From Streptomyces fulvoviolaceus (GTDB taxonomy: Bacteria > Actinomycetota > Actinomycetes > Streptomycetales > Streptomycetaceae): DNA of 64,000 bases. This document shows positions 17,694-25,916 of the stretch, piece by piece. The stretch spans positions 124,001 through 188,000 of the forward strand of contig NZ_JOEY01000015.1 in assembly GCF_000718165.1 (NCBI RefSeq), written 5' to 3'. The notes beneath the pieces were generated by a model, which did not search any database, was not told where the DNA came from, and saw only the letters and a list, made by a program, of their open reading frames with translations. Within the stretch, counting starts at the first letter, position 1. Every line of letters starts with the position of its first letter. A program made the translations under genes and the position numbers.

Positions 17694-17710
17694 CGTCAAG
17701 AGTCTTGACG
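17694..17710. promoter_or_regulatory. back-to-back TTGACG elements in an inverted repeat
   Basis: CGTCAAG-AGT-CTTGACG gives a TTGACG hexamer on each strand. On the plus strand it is followed 17-19 bp later by TGTAAC/TAACCT (17728-17735), a plausible rightward promoter. The minus-strand -10 is unclear. Confidence 0.45.
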
Positions 17711-17832
17711 AACTTTCGAAAAGACTGTGTAACCTCGGCGTCATGGGCCGACCGGTCGAGCGGAACCGGTGGAACCCGGCCTGATCTGCGAAGAAAACGG
17801 GAGCAGGGCAGAGATTTCGGCGGGGCGATCCC

Positions 17833-17846
17833 GGGAACCGGTTGCC
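17833..17846. promoter_or_regulatory. third AACCGGTT operator in the divergent region
   Basis: GGGAACCGGTTGCC has the same core and left arm as the site before the first LacI gene (GGGAACCGGTTTCC). Confidence 0.55.
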
Positions 17847-18020
17847 GACCCTGAACCTCCCGACCGCCGCCCCGTCGGCACACCCACGCAACTCCGGTAA
17901 GCGATTTCACGACATACGGCCCACTCGGCCACCGGCCAGGCCGACCCGAGGTCGCGTTCACCGCCCCATCCTGGCGATTGACCGCCCGTCACCGCCAGAT
18001 CTACGGTAGAAGACGCTTTC

Positions 18021-18034
18021 TGAAAATGTTTCCA
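18021..18034. promoter_or_regulatory. LacI/GalR-type operator-like site
   Basis: TGAAAATGTTTCCA lies 40 bp before the dehydrogenase start. It resembles the general LacI-family pattern of TGAAA and TTTCCA half sites. The binding protein is unknown. Confidence 0.35.
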
Positions 18035-18073
18035 TCCAGTGCATCAGTTTCCGCCCAGCGCGTCAGGAGAGAC

Positions 18074-19087
18074 ATGCCCAGCCCGCAGCCACCCAGGGCC
18101 GTGTTCGCGATGGATCCCGTGCACCTCCCCCTGCTCTTCCCCCCGCCGCTCATGGCCCGGCTGACGCAGGCGGCCGGCCTCGATCCCACCCTCGTCGTAC
18201 GGGACTTCACCGACCGCACCGCGGCGGACGCCCTGGCCCGGGCCGAGTTCCTGATCACCGGCTGGGGCTGCCCCCGCCTCGACACCGACGTCCTCGCCGC
18301 GGCCCCCCGGCTGCGCTCGGTCCTGCACGCCGCCGGCTCGGTCCGCTCGCTCGTCAGCGAGGAACTCTGGAAGCACGGGATCACCGTCTCCAGCGCGGTG
18401 ACCGCCAACGCCCTGCCGGTCGCGGAGTACACCCTCGCGATGATCCTGCTCGCCGGGAAGGACACCTTCACCCACCGCGAGCGCTTCCGCGCCACGCACG
18501 CCTACCCCTCCCCCGCCGAGACCGCCACCACCGGCAACGTCGGCCGCCGCATCGGCGTCATCGGCGCCTCCCGCGTGGGCCGCCGACTCCTCGAGCTGCT
18601 ACGGCCGTTCGACTTCTCGGTACTGCTCCACGACCCGTACGTCAGCACCGCCGAGGCGACCGCACTGGGCGCCGAACTCCTGTCCCTGGACGACCTGCTC
18701 AGACACAGCGACATCGTGACCCTGCACGCCCCCGACATCCCCGAGACCTACCGCATGCTCGACGCCGACCGACTCGCTCTCATCAAGGACGGCGGCGTCC
18801 TCATCAACACCTCCCGGGGCGCGCTGGTCGACCCGGAGGCACTGACGGACGAGCTGGTGTCCGGTCGGCTGCACGCGATCCTCGACGTGACCGAGCCCGA
18901 ACCGCTGCCCGCGGGTTCGCCGCTGTACCGGTTGCCCAACGTCTTTCTCACCCCGCACATCGCGGGGTCGCTGGGCAATGAACTGGAACGCTTGGGTCGG
19001 ATCGTCGTGGAGGAGCTGGAACGCCTGGCAACCGGGAGGCCGTTGGTTCACGAAGTGCACCACTCGGACCTGGCTCGCGTGGCATGA
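18074..19087 (+). CDS. D-isomer-specific 2-hydroxyacid dehydrogenase
   Basis: A 337-residue NAD(P)-dependent dehydrogenase of the phosphoglycerate-dehydrogenase-like family. The Rossmann segment is RIGVIGASRVGRRLLELL. The catalytic Arg lies in LINTSRGALVDPE, the Glu in VTEPEPLP and the His in LTPHIAGSLGN. It should reduce or oxidise a 2-oxo/2-hydroxy acid in the cytoplasm. Placed opposite a lyase operon, it could process a 2-keto acid made from unsaturated uronates, but that is inference. ATG at 18074 has AGGAG 4 nt upstream; an in-frame ATG at 17978 lies before the putative operator and lacks an SD. Confidence 0.88.
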   Translation: MPSPQPPRAVFAMDPVHLPLLFPPPLMARLTQAAGLDPTLVVRDFTDRTAADALARAEFLITGWGCPRLDTDVLAAAPRLRSVLHAAGSVRSLVSEELWKHGITVSSAVTANALPVAEYTLAMILLAGKDTFTHRERFRATHAYPSPAETATTGNVGRRIGVIGASRVGRRLLELLRPFDFSVLLHDPYVSTAEATALGAELLSLDDLLRHSDIVTLHAPDIPETYRMLDADRLALIKDGGVLINTSRGALVDPEALTDELVSGRLHAILDVTEPEPLPAGSPLYRLPNVFLTPHIAGSLGNELERLGRIVVEELERLATGRPLVHEVHHSDLARVA

Positions 19088-19101
19088 AATGGACGCACCC
19101 G

Positions 19102-19201
19102 CAGCCGCGTACGGCGAGGACCCGGCACGGGCGTGGGCGCGGTCAGCCGCGTACGGCGAGGACCCGGCACGGGCGTGGGCGCGGTCAGCCGTGTACGGCG
19201 G
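19102..19201. repeat. 42-bp tandem repeat, about 2.4 copies
   Basis: The unit begins CAGCCGCGTACGGCGAGGAC at 19102 and recurs at 19144 and, truncated with one change, at 19186. The first two units are identical. The period is a multiple of three, yet no convincing protein is encoded. Confidence 0.85.
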
Positions 19202-19392
19202 CAAGGGGACGTGCCGGGGGTGTCCGCCCGCAGCGGCGGGCGTCCGACACCGAGCACAACCCCAGCCCACAACACCGCCCGACCGAGGACGGACACCCCC
19301 CGGCACGGCCCCGACCCACCCACCGAACCCAACGCGCTACACAAGCCCCCATCACACCCGCGCAGGCCGCCGCAGGCACCCCCGGCACCCGC

Positions 19393-19417
19393 CGGAAACC
19401 ATGGGATACGGTTTCCG
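19393..19417. promoter_or_regulatory. CGGAAACC-N9-GGTTTCCG inverted repeat
   Basis: Perfect 8-bp arms separated by nine bases, 92 bp before the second LacI gene. The arms match the outer parts of the GGAAACCGGTTCC sites but are pulled apart by the spacer, so it may be bound by the related regulator. Confidence 0.5.
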
Positions 19418-19508
19418 CAATCGGCGCTGAGCCGGGTCCCCGACCGTCCGCTGAACCGGGCCCACGGTCGTCCGGCGAAGCACCCGCAACGACGAAGGAG
19501 CCGCAACG

Positions 19509-20597
19509 GTGAGTCAGCGCAAGGCGGCCGGTGACGCCGGACGGGCCACCATCCGTGACGTGGCGGAGCGTGCCGGGGTCTCCGTGGCGAGCGTGTCGCG
19601 TGTCCTGTCGGGCAACTACCCGGTGTCGGAGGAGCTGCGCCGCCGGGTGATGAAGGTCGTCGGGGACCTGGACTACGTCACCAACGCCCACGCCCGCTCC
19701 CTGGCCGGGGGCGGTACGCCGACGGTCGCCATCCTCATCAACAACATCACCGGCGCCGCGTTCGCCCACGTGGCCAAGGGCGTCGAGGGCGCGGCCACCC
19801 TGCGGGGCTGGCTGTCCCTGGTCGGCACCACCGGCGACGACCCCGAGCGGGAACTCGCCCTGGTCAACCTCATGCGCCAGCAGGGCGTGACCGCCGTGGT
19901 CCTGCTCGGCGGCGCCTACGACTACGACGAGTACCAGCTGCGCATGGCACGCTTCGCGCGCTCCCTGGACGCGGCCGGCTCCCACCTGGTTCTGGTGGGC
20001 AGGCCACCCCTGGAGGGCGACGTACCGGCCACGACGGTCGACTACGACAACGAGGGCGGCGCCTACGCCATGGCCAGCCATCTGCTGTCGGCCGGCCACC
20101 GCAGGGTCCTGGTCCTGCCGGGCCACGCCGAACTCACCACGGCCCAGGGCCGGTTGAAGGGCGCACGGCGCGCCTTCGAGGCGTACGGCGTGCCCTTCGA
20201 CCCGGACATGGTGCGGCACGGGCCGTACGACTACGAGCACGGGTACGAGGCCGTCCAGGACAGCCTGCGCGACGGGCTCGACTTCACCGCGGTGCTGGCC
20301 GGCACCGACGTGGTCGCCGCGGGTGCGATGCAGGCGCTGCGCGCGGCCGGCCTCAGGGTGCCCGAGGACGTCTCGATCGTCGGCTACGACGACATCCCGC
20401 TGGCGTCCCAGCTCACCCCCCAACTCACCACCGTGCACGTGCCGTACGAGGAGATGGGGCGGGTGGCCCTGCGCGCGGTCGCCGACCGACGCGAGGGCGG
20501 CGGAAGCCGCCGCAAGGGCGGCGACGGCGACCATCTGGTGCTGGGCACCCATGTCGTCGTACGCAACTCGGTGCAGCCGCCTGCCCGGCGTGCGTGA
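19509..20597 (+). CDS. LacI-family transcriptional regulator (second)
   Basis: A 362-residue regulator. The helix-turn-helix is ATIRDVAERAGVSVASVSRV, and the sugar-binding domain runs to HVVVRNSVQPPARRA. It aligns along its whole length with the regulator at 5232 (for example both have DYDNEGGA or EYDNEGGA and the HVPYEE segment), so the two are paralogs. The two residues before the invariant VSR of the recognition helix differ (AS here, ST there), which suggests related but distinct operators. GTG start with AAGGAG 8 nt upstream. The palindrome GTAAACGTTTTC lies just after its stop. It probably controls the sugar operon that follows, the lyase operon, or both. Confidence 0.88.
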   Translation: MSQRKAAGDAGRATIRDVAERAGVSVASVSRVLSGNYPVSEELRRRVMKVVGDLDYVTNAHARSLAGGGTPTVAILINNITGAAFAHVAKGVEGAATLRGWLSLVGTTGDDPERELALVNLMRQQGVTAVVLLGGAYDYDEYQLRMARFARSLDAAGSHLVLVGRPPLEGDVPATTVDYDNEGGAYAMASHLLSAGHRRVLVLPGHAELTTAQGRLKGARRAFEAYGVPFDPDMVRHGPYDYEHGYEAVQDSLRDGLDFTAVLAGTDVVAAGAMQALRAAGLRVPEDVSIVGYDDIPLASQLTPQLTTVHVPYEEMGRVALRAVADRREGGGSRRKGGDGDHLVLGTHVVVRNSVQPPARRA

Positions 20598-20628
20598 CAC
20601 CTCCTCACCCACAGAAGCAGATCGTTTC

Positions 20629-20640
20629 GTAAACGTTTTC
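20629..20640. promoter_or_regulatory. AAACGTTT-centred LacI-type operator
   Basis: GTAAACGTTTTC is a near-palindrome with central CG, 32 bp after the second LacI gene and well upstream of the lipoprotein gene. Its core differs from the AACCGGTT sites. Confidence 0.5.
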
Positions 20641-20810
20641 CCGAAGTTTTTGGCAGCACCCAAGGTCCGATGCGGGCACCCGCCGAGCCCTGCCCGGGGC
20701 CGGCCTGCACCCATTTGACCTGCGTCGATTCAGGAACATGGGCATGCGCCCCGCGCGCACCTGCGCCTAACCCCACGGACAAACCGCCGTAACAAATTGA
20801 CGCGCACCTC

Positions 20811-20857
20811 TTGCTATCGGCGGGATCACCGCCCTACCGTCCCAGCAACCGCTTACT
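20811..20857 (+). promoter_or_regulatory. putative promoter with overlapping GCTTACT operator
   Basis: TTGCTA (20811-20816) and TACCGT (20835-20840) are 18 bp apart. GCAACCGCTTACT at 20845-20857 would cover the start site. A related sequence, GGAAGCGCTTACT, precedes the third LacI gene (25824-25836), so that regulator may control both. Confidence 0.4.
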
Positions 20858-20984
20858 ACAGCTTCCGCTTGGCCGACCCCCCGCAACCGCGAGCCGATGC
20901 TTTCCGGCCGCCGTTCCCGGCCGGCGCCAAGGCGCCGCTCTCACTCCCTCCGAAACGCCCTACTTTCCGAAGGAACACGGTCAG

Positions 20985-22316
20985 ATGAACTTCACCAGCC
21001 CCCGGAGAAGGTTCGCCCGCGCAGCCGTGGCGGGACTCGCGTTGACAGGTCTGCTCTCCGCGTGCGGCGGATCGGACTCCGACGACACCAAGGCGTCGGG
21101 CCCGGTCACCCTCCCCTTCTGGGGCTGGGCCAACGGCCAGGAGGCCGTCGTCAAGGCGTTCAACGCCGCGCACAAGGACATCCAGCTGAAGTACACGAAG
21201 GTCACCGACCAGCTGACCATGCAGAAGCAGCTGACCAACGCGGTCAAGGCGGACAACGCCCCCTGCCTGGTGCAGAACACCGCCGAGTACGTGACGAGCT
21301 GGGTCTCGCAGGACGCACTCGCCGACATCACGCAGTACGTCGAGGCGGACAAGGCCAAGTTCAACACCGGCTCCTGGGCCGGCGCGCAGGTGCAGGGGAA
21401 GATGTACGGCGTCCCCACCAGCTCCTCGCCCAACTTCACGATCTACCGCACGGACATCTTCGAGAAGTACGGCCTGAAGGCCCCCACGACCTGGGACGAG
21501 TTCATAGCCGCGGGCAAGGTCCTGAAGAAGCACGGCGTCAAGATCACCAACTACGCCGGTGAGGACCCCAGCACCCTCGAAGTACTGGCCATGCAGGCCG
21601 GCGCGCACTGGTACTCCATCGACGGCAACGCCTGGAAGGTGGACTTCCAGGACGCGGGCACCCTCAAGGCCGCCAAGGTGATCCAGGAGATCATCGACAA
21701 CGACCTCAACTCCAAGCTCTCCTTCGCCGACTACGCGGCCGTACAGCGCAACTACGACAACGGCGGCACCGCGACCCGGCAGATCTCCACCTGGCAGATG
21801 GCGGGCATGGTGCAGAACTTCACCAAGTCCTTCGGCGACTGGGCCCTCGCCCCCTGGCCGACCTTCACCGGCGAGGCCGCCAAGACCCCGGCCGGCACCA
21901 ACCTGACCGGCAGCGTGACCCTGGTGACCAAGGGCTGCGAGCACCAGGAGCAGGCCGCCGAGGCCGCGCTGTGGATGTCCACGAACACCGGCGCGGTCAA
22001 GACGATGGCGAGCCCGGAGACCGGAAACGGCGTGATGCCGGCGCTGGCCGACAGTGACGGCTACGTGCCCGAGGCGATCTCCGAGAAGCTGCTCGGCTCC
22101 CACTACCAGCCGGCCCAGCAGACCGTGAAGGACAGCCTGGGCACCGTCACCACCGACTGGACCTTCGGCCCGAACTGGACCGCCATGTTCACCGAGATGC
22201 AGGCGGGCTGGGCCAAGGTGGTCAGCAAGGAGCAGAAGGTCACCGACCTGCTGGCGCACATGCAGGAGTGGACGGTCAAGGACCTGAAGTCCCGCGGCAT
22301 CAGCGTCGAGGGCTAG
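20985..22316 (+). CDS. sugar ABC transporter substrate-binding lipoprotein
   Basis: A 443-residue lipoprotein of the CUT1 binding-protein family. Signal peptide RRRFARAAVAGLALTG with lipobox LLSACGG. The mature part shows VTLPFWGWANGQEAVVKAFN and the hinge region KMYGVPTSSSPNFTIYRTD. It delivers an oligosaccharide to the two permeases that follow. ATG at 20985 is preceded by AAGGA at 10 nt and is where the signal peptide begins; the frame is open further upstream but reads through the putative promoter. Together with the beta-xylosidase at 24131 the ligand is likely a xylo- or arabino-oligosaccharide. It is not closely similar to the lipoprotein at 16211. Confidence 0.9.
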   Translation: MNFTSPRRRFARAAVAGLALTGLLSACGGSDSDDTKASGPVTLPFWGWANGQEAVVKAFNAAHKDIQLKYTKVTDQLTMQKQLTNAVKADNAPCLVQNTAEYVTSWVSQDALADITQYVEADKAKFNTGSWAGAQVQGKMYGVPTSSSPNFTIYRTDIFEKYGLKAPTTWDEFIAAGKVLKKHGVKITNYAGEDPSTLEVLAMQAGAHWYSIDGNAWKVDFQDAGTLKAAKVIQEIIDNDLNSKLSFADYAAVQRNYDNGGTATRQISTWQMAGMVQNFTKSFGDWALAPWPTFTGEAAKTPAGTNLTGSVTLVTKGCEHQEQAAEAALWMSTNTGAVKTMASPETGNGVMPALADSDGYVPEAISEKLLGSHYQPAQQTVKDSLGTVTTDWTFGPNWTAMFTEMQAGWAKVVSKEQKVTDLLAHMQEWTVKDLKSRGISVEG

Positions 22317-22335
22317 AGGCCGAGGGCAACGACTG

Positions 22336-23220
22336 ATGATTCGCTCCCTGCGCTGGAAGGGCGCCGCCTTCACGGTGCCCTTCCAGCTCGGCTTCGTCTT
22401 CCTGTACCTGATCCCGATCGGCTATGCCGTCTACCAGTCGCTGTTCCGCGTCCAGCAGTCCGGACTCGGGCTCGGCGGTTCGACGGAGAAGTTCTCCGGC
22501 CTGGACAACTACCAACAGGGTCTGACCGACTCGGCGTTCATGGGCTCGGTCCTTCGGGTCGTGCTGTTCGCGTGCGTCCAGATCCCGGTGATGCTGCTCA
22601 TCAGCCTCGTCCTGGCACTGCTCCTGGACGCGCTCACCTCCAAGGTGGCCGGCCGCTTCCGGATCCTGCTGCTGGTGCCGTACATGATCCCCGGCGTGGT
22701 CGCCGCGATCGTGTGGCTCAACCTCTACAGCCCCGACGTCGGCCCGCTCACCCCCCTGGGCAAGCTCTTCGGCCTGGACTGGAACTTCTTCGCACCCTCC
22801 ATGGTCTGGCCCTCCATCGGCAACCTGCTGACCTGGCACGGCATCGGCTACAACATGGTGATCATCTACTCCGCGCTGCAGGGCGTGCCCCGCGAGCTGT
22901 TCGAGGCCGCCCGCCTGGACGGTGCCTCCGAGCGGCGGATCGCGCTGAGCATCAAGATCCCGTTCGTGCGGGGCGCGTTGGTGCTCACCGGGATGCTGTC
23001 GGTCATCCAGATGCTGCAGATCTTCAACGAGCCGGCTCTCTTCCGGAACGTGACACCGCAGACGGTCAGCGACAGCTTCACCCCGATCATGATCATCTAC
23101 AACCAGGCGTTCAACGCCGGCAACTACCACTACGCCGCCGCCCTGTCGGTGCTGCTCGCCCTGATCCTCGGCGTCGCTTCCTTCCTGTTCTACCGGTTCA
23201 CCTCGAAGGAGGCCGACTGA
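22336..23220 (+). CDS. carbohydrate ABC transporter permease, MalF type
   Basis: A 294-residue membrane permease. Helices include LGFVFLYLIPIGYAVYQSLF; the coupling loop is FEAARLDGASERRIALSIKI. It starts 19 bp after the lipoprotein gene. Its stop codon shares one base with the start of the next permease (TGATG), which argues for coupled translation of the pair. Confidence 0.9.
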   Translation: MIRSLRWKGAAFTVPFQLGFVFLYLIPIGYAVYQSLFRVQQSGLGLGGSTEKFSGLDNYQQGLTDSAFMGSVLRVVLFACVQIPVMLLISLVLALLLDALTSKVAGRFRILLLVPYMIPGVVAAIVWLNLYSPDVGPLTPLGKLFGLDWNFFAPSMVWPSIGNLLTWHGIGYNMVIIYSALQGVPRELFEAARLDGASERRIALSIKIPFVRGALVLTGMLSVIQMLQIFNEPALFRNVTPQTVSDSFTPIMIIYNQAFNAGNYHYAAALSVLLALILGVASFLFYRFTSKEAD

Positions 23221-24134
23221 TGACGCTCACCGAAGACCGCGCCCAGCAGCCCCCGACACCGGCCGTCCGCCGTCTGACCCGCCCGGACCCCGCCTCCGGC
23301 GGCCGCGGCGGCCAGCGCTTCCTCCTGGTCGGGCTGGCCCTGGCCAGCGTCTACAGCCTGTTCCCGGTGTGGTGGCTGATCGTCGCCGCCACCAAGGACC
23401 GCACCGCCCTCTACCAGTCCAACGGCCTGTGGTTCTCGGGCTGGCACCTCTGGGACAACCTGCATCAGCTCTTCACGTACGAGGACGGCATCTTCCTGCG
23501 CTGGACCGCCAACTCGTTCCTGTACGCGGGGGTCGGCTCGCTCGGCGGCACACTCCTCGCCCTGGCGACGGGCTACGGCCTCGCCCGCTTCCAATTCCCG
23601 GGCCGCAACCTGGTGTTCGCCTGCGTGGTCGGCTCCTTCCTGATCCCGATCGCCCTGCTCACCCTCCCCCTCTACCTGCTGTTCTCCGAGATCGGCCTGG
23701 TCGACACACCCTGGGCGATGCTGATCCCCTGCCTGATCAACCCGTTCAGCGTGTACCTGGCCAAGGTGTACACCGAGGCGACGATCCCCTACGAACTCCT
23801 GGAAGCCGCCCGCATCGACGGCGCCGGCGAACTCCGCATCTTCTTCAGCATCGTGCTGCGCATGATGACGACGGGCGGCGCCACGGTGTTCCTGCTGGCC
23901 TTCGTCAACACCTGGAACGCCTTCTTCCTCCCCCTCACCGTGCTGCGCGGCGAGGAGAACTGGACCCTCAACCTGGGCCTGTACAACTGGTCCGGCAAAC
24001 GCCTCGAATCCGGCGTCGACCTGACCAGCCTCGTCCTGACCGGCGCACTGCTCTCCATCGTGCCGATGGCGATCATGATGGTCGCGATGCGGCGCTACTG
24101 GCGGTCCGGCGTGACGCTGGGGGCCCTCAAGTGA
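23220..24134 (+). CDS. carbohydrate ABC transporter permease, MalG type
   Basis: A 304-residue membrane permease with a short Pro-rich cytoplasmic N-terminus and six helices. The coupling loop is LEAARIDGAGELRIFFSIVL. The start is fixed by the TGATG overlap with the upstream permease. Its stop overlaps the GTG of the glycosidase gene (GTGA), tying uptake to intracellular hydrolysis of the imported sugar. Confidence 0.9.
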   Translation: MTLTEDRAQQPPTPAVRRLTRPDPASGGRGGQRFLLVGLALASVYSLFPVWWLIVAATKDRTALYQSNGLWFSGWHLWDNLHQLFTYEDGIFLRWTANSFLYAGVGSLGGTLLALATGYGLARFQFPGRNLVFACVVGSFLIPIALLTLPLYLLFSEIGLVDTPWAMLIPCLINPFSVYLAKVYTEATIPYELLEAARIDGAGELRIFFSIVLRMMTTGGATVFLLAFVNTWNAFFLPLTVLRGEENWTLNLGLYNWSGKRLESGVDLTSLVLTGALLSIVPMAIMMVAMRRYWRSGVTLGALK

Positions 24135-25720
24135 CCGTCCTGCACAACCCGGTCCTCCGCGGCTTCGCCCCCGACCCGTCGCTGGTACGGGTCGGCGACT
24201 GGTACTACGTGGCGACCAGTTCCTTCGAGTGGTTCCCCACCATCCCCCTCCACCGCTCCCGCGACCTCGCCCACTGGGAGTACGCGGGTCACGTCCAAGG
24301 CGCGGTCCCCGGCGGGACACTGGCCGGGGTCCCCGACTCGGGCGGCATCTGGGCGCCGTCGCTCAGCTGGGACGGCGAGCGCTTCTGGGCGGTCTACTCG
24401 GTCGTCCGCTCGGTCGGCACGCCGTACTTCGACACGGACACCTACGTCTCCACGGCCACGGAGGCGGGCGGCAAGTGGACGACACCCCGCCGGATCGCGA
24501 GCCACGGCTTCGATCCCGCCCTCTTCCACGACGACGAGGGCCGCCTGTGGCTGCTCAACCTCCAGAACGACCACCGCCCCGGCGGCCGCCGCTTCGCCGG
24601 CATCGTCATGACCGAGCTGGACCGGGAGACGCTCGCCCCGAGTGGCGACACGCACCTGCTCCTCCAGCATGAACGGCTCGTCGAGGGACCGAAGTTGCTG
24701 CGGCGCGACGGCTGGTACTACCTCGTCCTGGCGGAAGGCGGCACCGGTTTCGAGCACGGTGTTCTGGTGGCTCGCAGTCGTGCGATCACCGGCCCGTACG
24801 AGCTCGACGACCGTCCGCTGCTGACCTCCAGGGACGACCCGTCGCTTCCGCTGCAGAAGGCAGGCCACGGGGAGCTGGTCCAAACACCGGACGGCGACTG
24901 GGTGTTGAGCCATCTGACGGCCCGTCCGCTGGACACACCGGAGGGCCCGCGCTGCACACTCGGCCGCGAGACGGCGATCCAGGCGGTGGCGTGGGACGAG
25001 GAAGGGTGGCCGAGGATGCGGCACGGGGGTTCGCATCCGGCCATCGAGGTCGACGTACCGACGCGCCCGACACCACCGGCTCAACTCACCGAACCCGAGG
25101 ATCCGTTGGGCTGGCCGTGGAGCACCCTTCGGGCCGCCCCGGACCCGTCGTGGGCCGACACCACCACCCGCCCCGGCTCGATCCGCCTGCGCGGCCGCCA
25201 CGGACCGGAGTCGCGCTGGGCGCACAGTCTGCTCGCGCAGCGCCTCACCGAGCACCGCGCGGAGGCCGAGGTCACCGTCGAGGCACGGCCGCGTACGTTC
25301 ACGCAGGCCGCCGGGCTGGTGCTCTGGTACAACACCGAGGCCTATCTGGCCCTCGACCTGACCTGGGCGGAACCCGACGGCGAGGAGCAGCACGGCCAGC
25401 AGTGGCGGGACGGCGGCCGCACGGTGCTCGGCCTCACCGCCCGGGACGAGGGAAGCACCCGGCAGGTGACCGTCGTCGACGTCAACGCCACGAGGCCCGT
25501 CACCCTGGGGGTGACCGTCGAGTACGCGGAAGCCCGATTCTGGTACGCGCTCGACGGCGTACGGACGGCAGTCGGCCCCGCACTGGATTTCAGTCACCTC
25601 TCCGACGACCACGGATCCAAGCTGCGCTTCACCGGGGCGATGGCCGGCATCCACGCCGTGGACCTCGTCGACGCGGCGTTCACGGCCGACTTCACCGGGT
25701 TCCGGCTCACCTGCTGGTAG
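24131..25720 (+). CDS. GH43 beta-xylosidase, intracellular
   Basis: A 529-residue GH43 enzyme of the beta-xylosidase type, releasing xylose (or arabinose) from the non-reducing end of imported oligosaccharides. The catalytic triad positions are visible: general base in RGFAPDPSLVRVGDWYYVAT (Asp), pKa-modulating Asp in FDPALFHDDEGRLWLLNLQN, general acid Glu in LVEGPKLLRRDGWYYLVLAE. The last 190 residues form the concanavalin-like C-terminal domain typical of this subfamily (AGLVLWYNTEAYLALDLTW). There is no signal peptide. The GTG start overlaps the stop of the permease gene. Confidence 0.88.
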   Translation: MTVLHNPVLRGFAPDPSLVRVGDWYYVATSSFEWFPTIPLHRSRDLAHWEYAGHVQGAVPGGTLAGVPDSGGIWAPSLSWDGERFWAVYSVVRSVGTPYFDTDTYVSTATEAGGKWTTPRRIASHGFDPALFHDDEGRLWLLNLQNDHRPGGRRFAGIVMTELDRETLAPSGDTHLLLQHERLVEGPKLLRRDGWYYLVLAEGGTGFEHGVLVARSRAITGPYELDDRPLLTSRDDPSLPLQKAGHGELVQTPDGDWVLSHLTARPLDTPEGPRCTLGRETAIQAVAWDEEGWPRMRHGGSHPAIEVDVPTRPTPPAQLTEPEDPLGWPWSTLRAAPDPSWADTTTRPGSIRLRGRHGPESRWAHSLLAQRLTEHRAEAEVTVEARPRTFTQAAGLVLWYNTEAYLALDLTWAEPDGEEQHGQQWRDGGRTVLGLTARDEGSTRQVTVVDVNATRPVTLGVTVEYAEARFWYALDGVRTAVGPALDFSHLSDDHGSKLRFTGAMAGIHAVDLVDAAFTADFTGFRLTCW

Positions 25721-25743
25721 CCCGGCCGACGGCCAAGCGCGCG

Positions 25744-25759
25744 TTCGAAGTTTCGAAAG
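25744..25759. promoter_or_regulatory. overlapping CGAAGTTTCG / TTTCGAAA palindromes
   Basis: TTCGAAGTTTCGAAAG holds two short overlapping palindromes, 23 bp after the glycosidase stop. GAAANTTTC-like boxes are associated with xylan-utilisation genes in Streptomyces, as far as I recall. A second box (CGAAACTTTC) lies at 25874-25883. Confidence 0.45.
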
Positions 25760-25820
25760 TCCATGACCACGGAGGCCTGCGAAGTCCGGCCCCTTCCCGA
25801 CTTCGTGCGGTGAACCTAGG

Positions 25821-25836
25821 GTAGGAAGCGCTTACT
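25821..25836. promoter_or_regulatory. AAGCGCTT operator before the third LacI gene
   Basis: GTAGGAAGCGCTTACT contains the palindrome GGAAGCGCTTAC (one mismatch). It overlaps a possible -10 box TAGGGT (25817-25822) and is likely an autoregulatory site. Confidence 0.5.
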
Positions 25837-25873
25837 GTTTCGCCCTGCTGTTTCCGTGCCGGTCTCAGCCCGT

Positions 25874-25883
25874 CGAAACTTTC
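25874..25883. promoter_or_regulatory. CGAAACTTTC box
   Basis: It lies in the probable leader of the third LacI gene, 34 bp before the chosen ATG, and resembles the palindrome at 25746-25755. Confidence 0.35.
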
Positions 25884-25916
25884 ATGGCCCTCGGGCGGGC
25901 CGGAGAGGTGGTTCCG

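Larger units (their letters stand above)
17561..18073. promoter_or_regulatory. divergent control region with repeated AACCGGTT palindromes
   Basis: A 513-bp region without a gene between the leftward transporter/lyase operon and the rightward dehydrogenase gene. It is less GC-rich than its surroundings and holds two adjacent AACCGGTT sites (17634-17657), an inverted CGTCAAG/CTTGACG pair (17694-17710), a CGAACTTTCG-like box at 17709-17718, a half site at 17763-17770, a third AACCGGTT at 17836-17843 and a LacI-type palindrome at 18021-18034. This is where the LacI regulators encoded at 5232 and 19509 probably act. Confidence 0.7.
19088..19508. other. gene-free stretch with tandem repeat and operator
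   Basis: A 421-bp gap between the dehydrogenase and the second LacI gene. It holds a 42-bp tandem repeat at 19102-19201, a C- and A-rich low-complexity part, and a CGGAAACC/GGTTTCCG inverted repeat at 19393-19417. An open frame (19084-19512) crosses it but encodes only Arg/Pro/Thr-rich low-complexity sequence and is not supported. Confidence 0.6.
20598..20984. promoter_or_regulatory. control region of the second sugar operon
   Basis: A 387-bp stretch without a gene. It contains the palindrome at 20629-20640, a possible TTGCTA-N18-TACCGT promoter at 20811-20840, and a GCTTACT-containing element at 20845-20857 near the likely transcription start. Confidence 0.55.

Noticed and set aside
19084..19512. 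Open frame of 142 codons between the dehydrogenase and the second LacI gene, starting with an ATGA overlap
   Set aside because: It encodes only Arg/Pro/Thr-rich low-complexity sequence, runs through the 42-bp tandem repeat and has no Shine-Dalgarno sequence; no protein-like pattern is seen.
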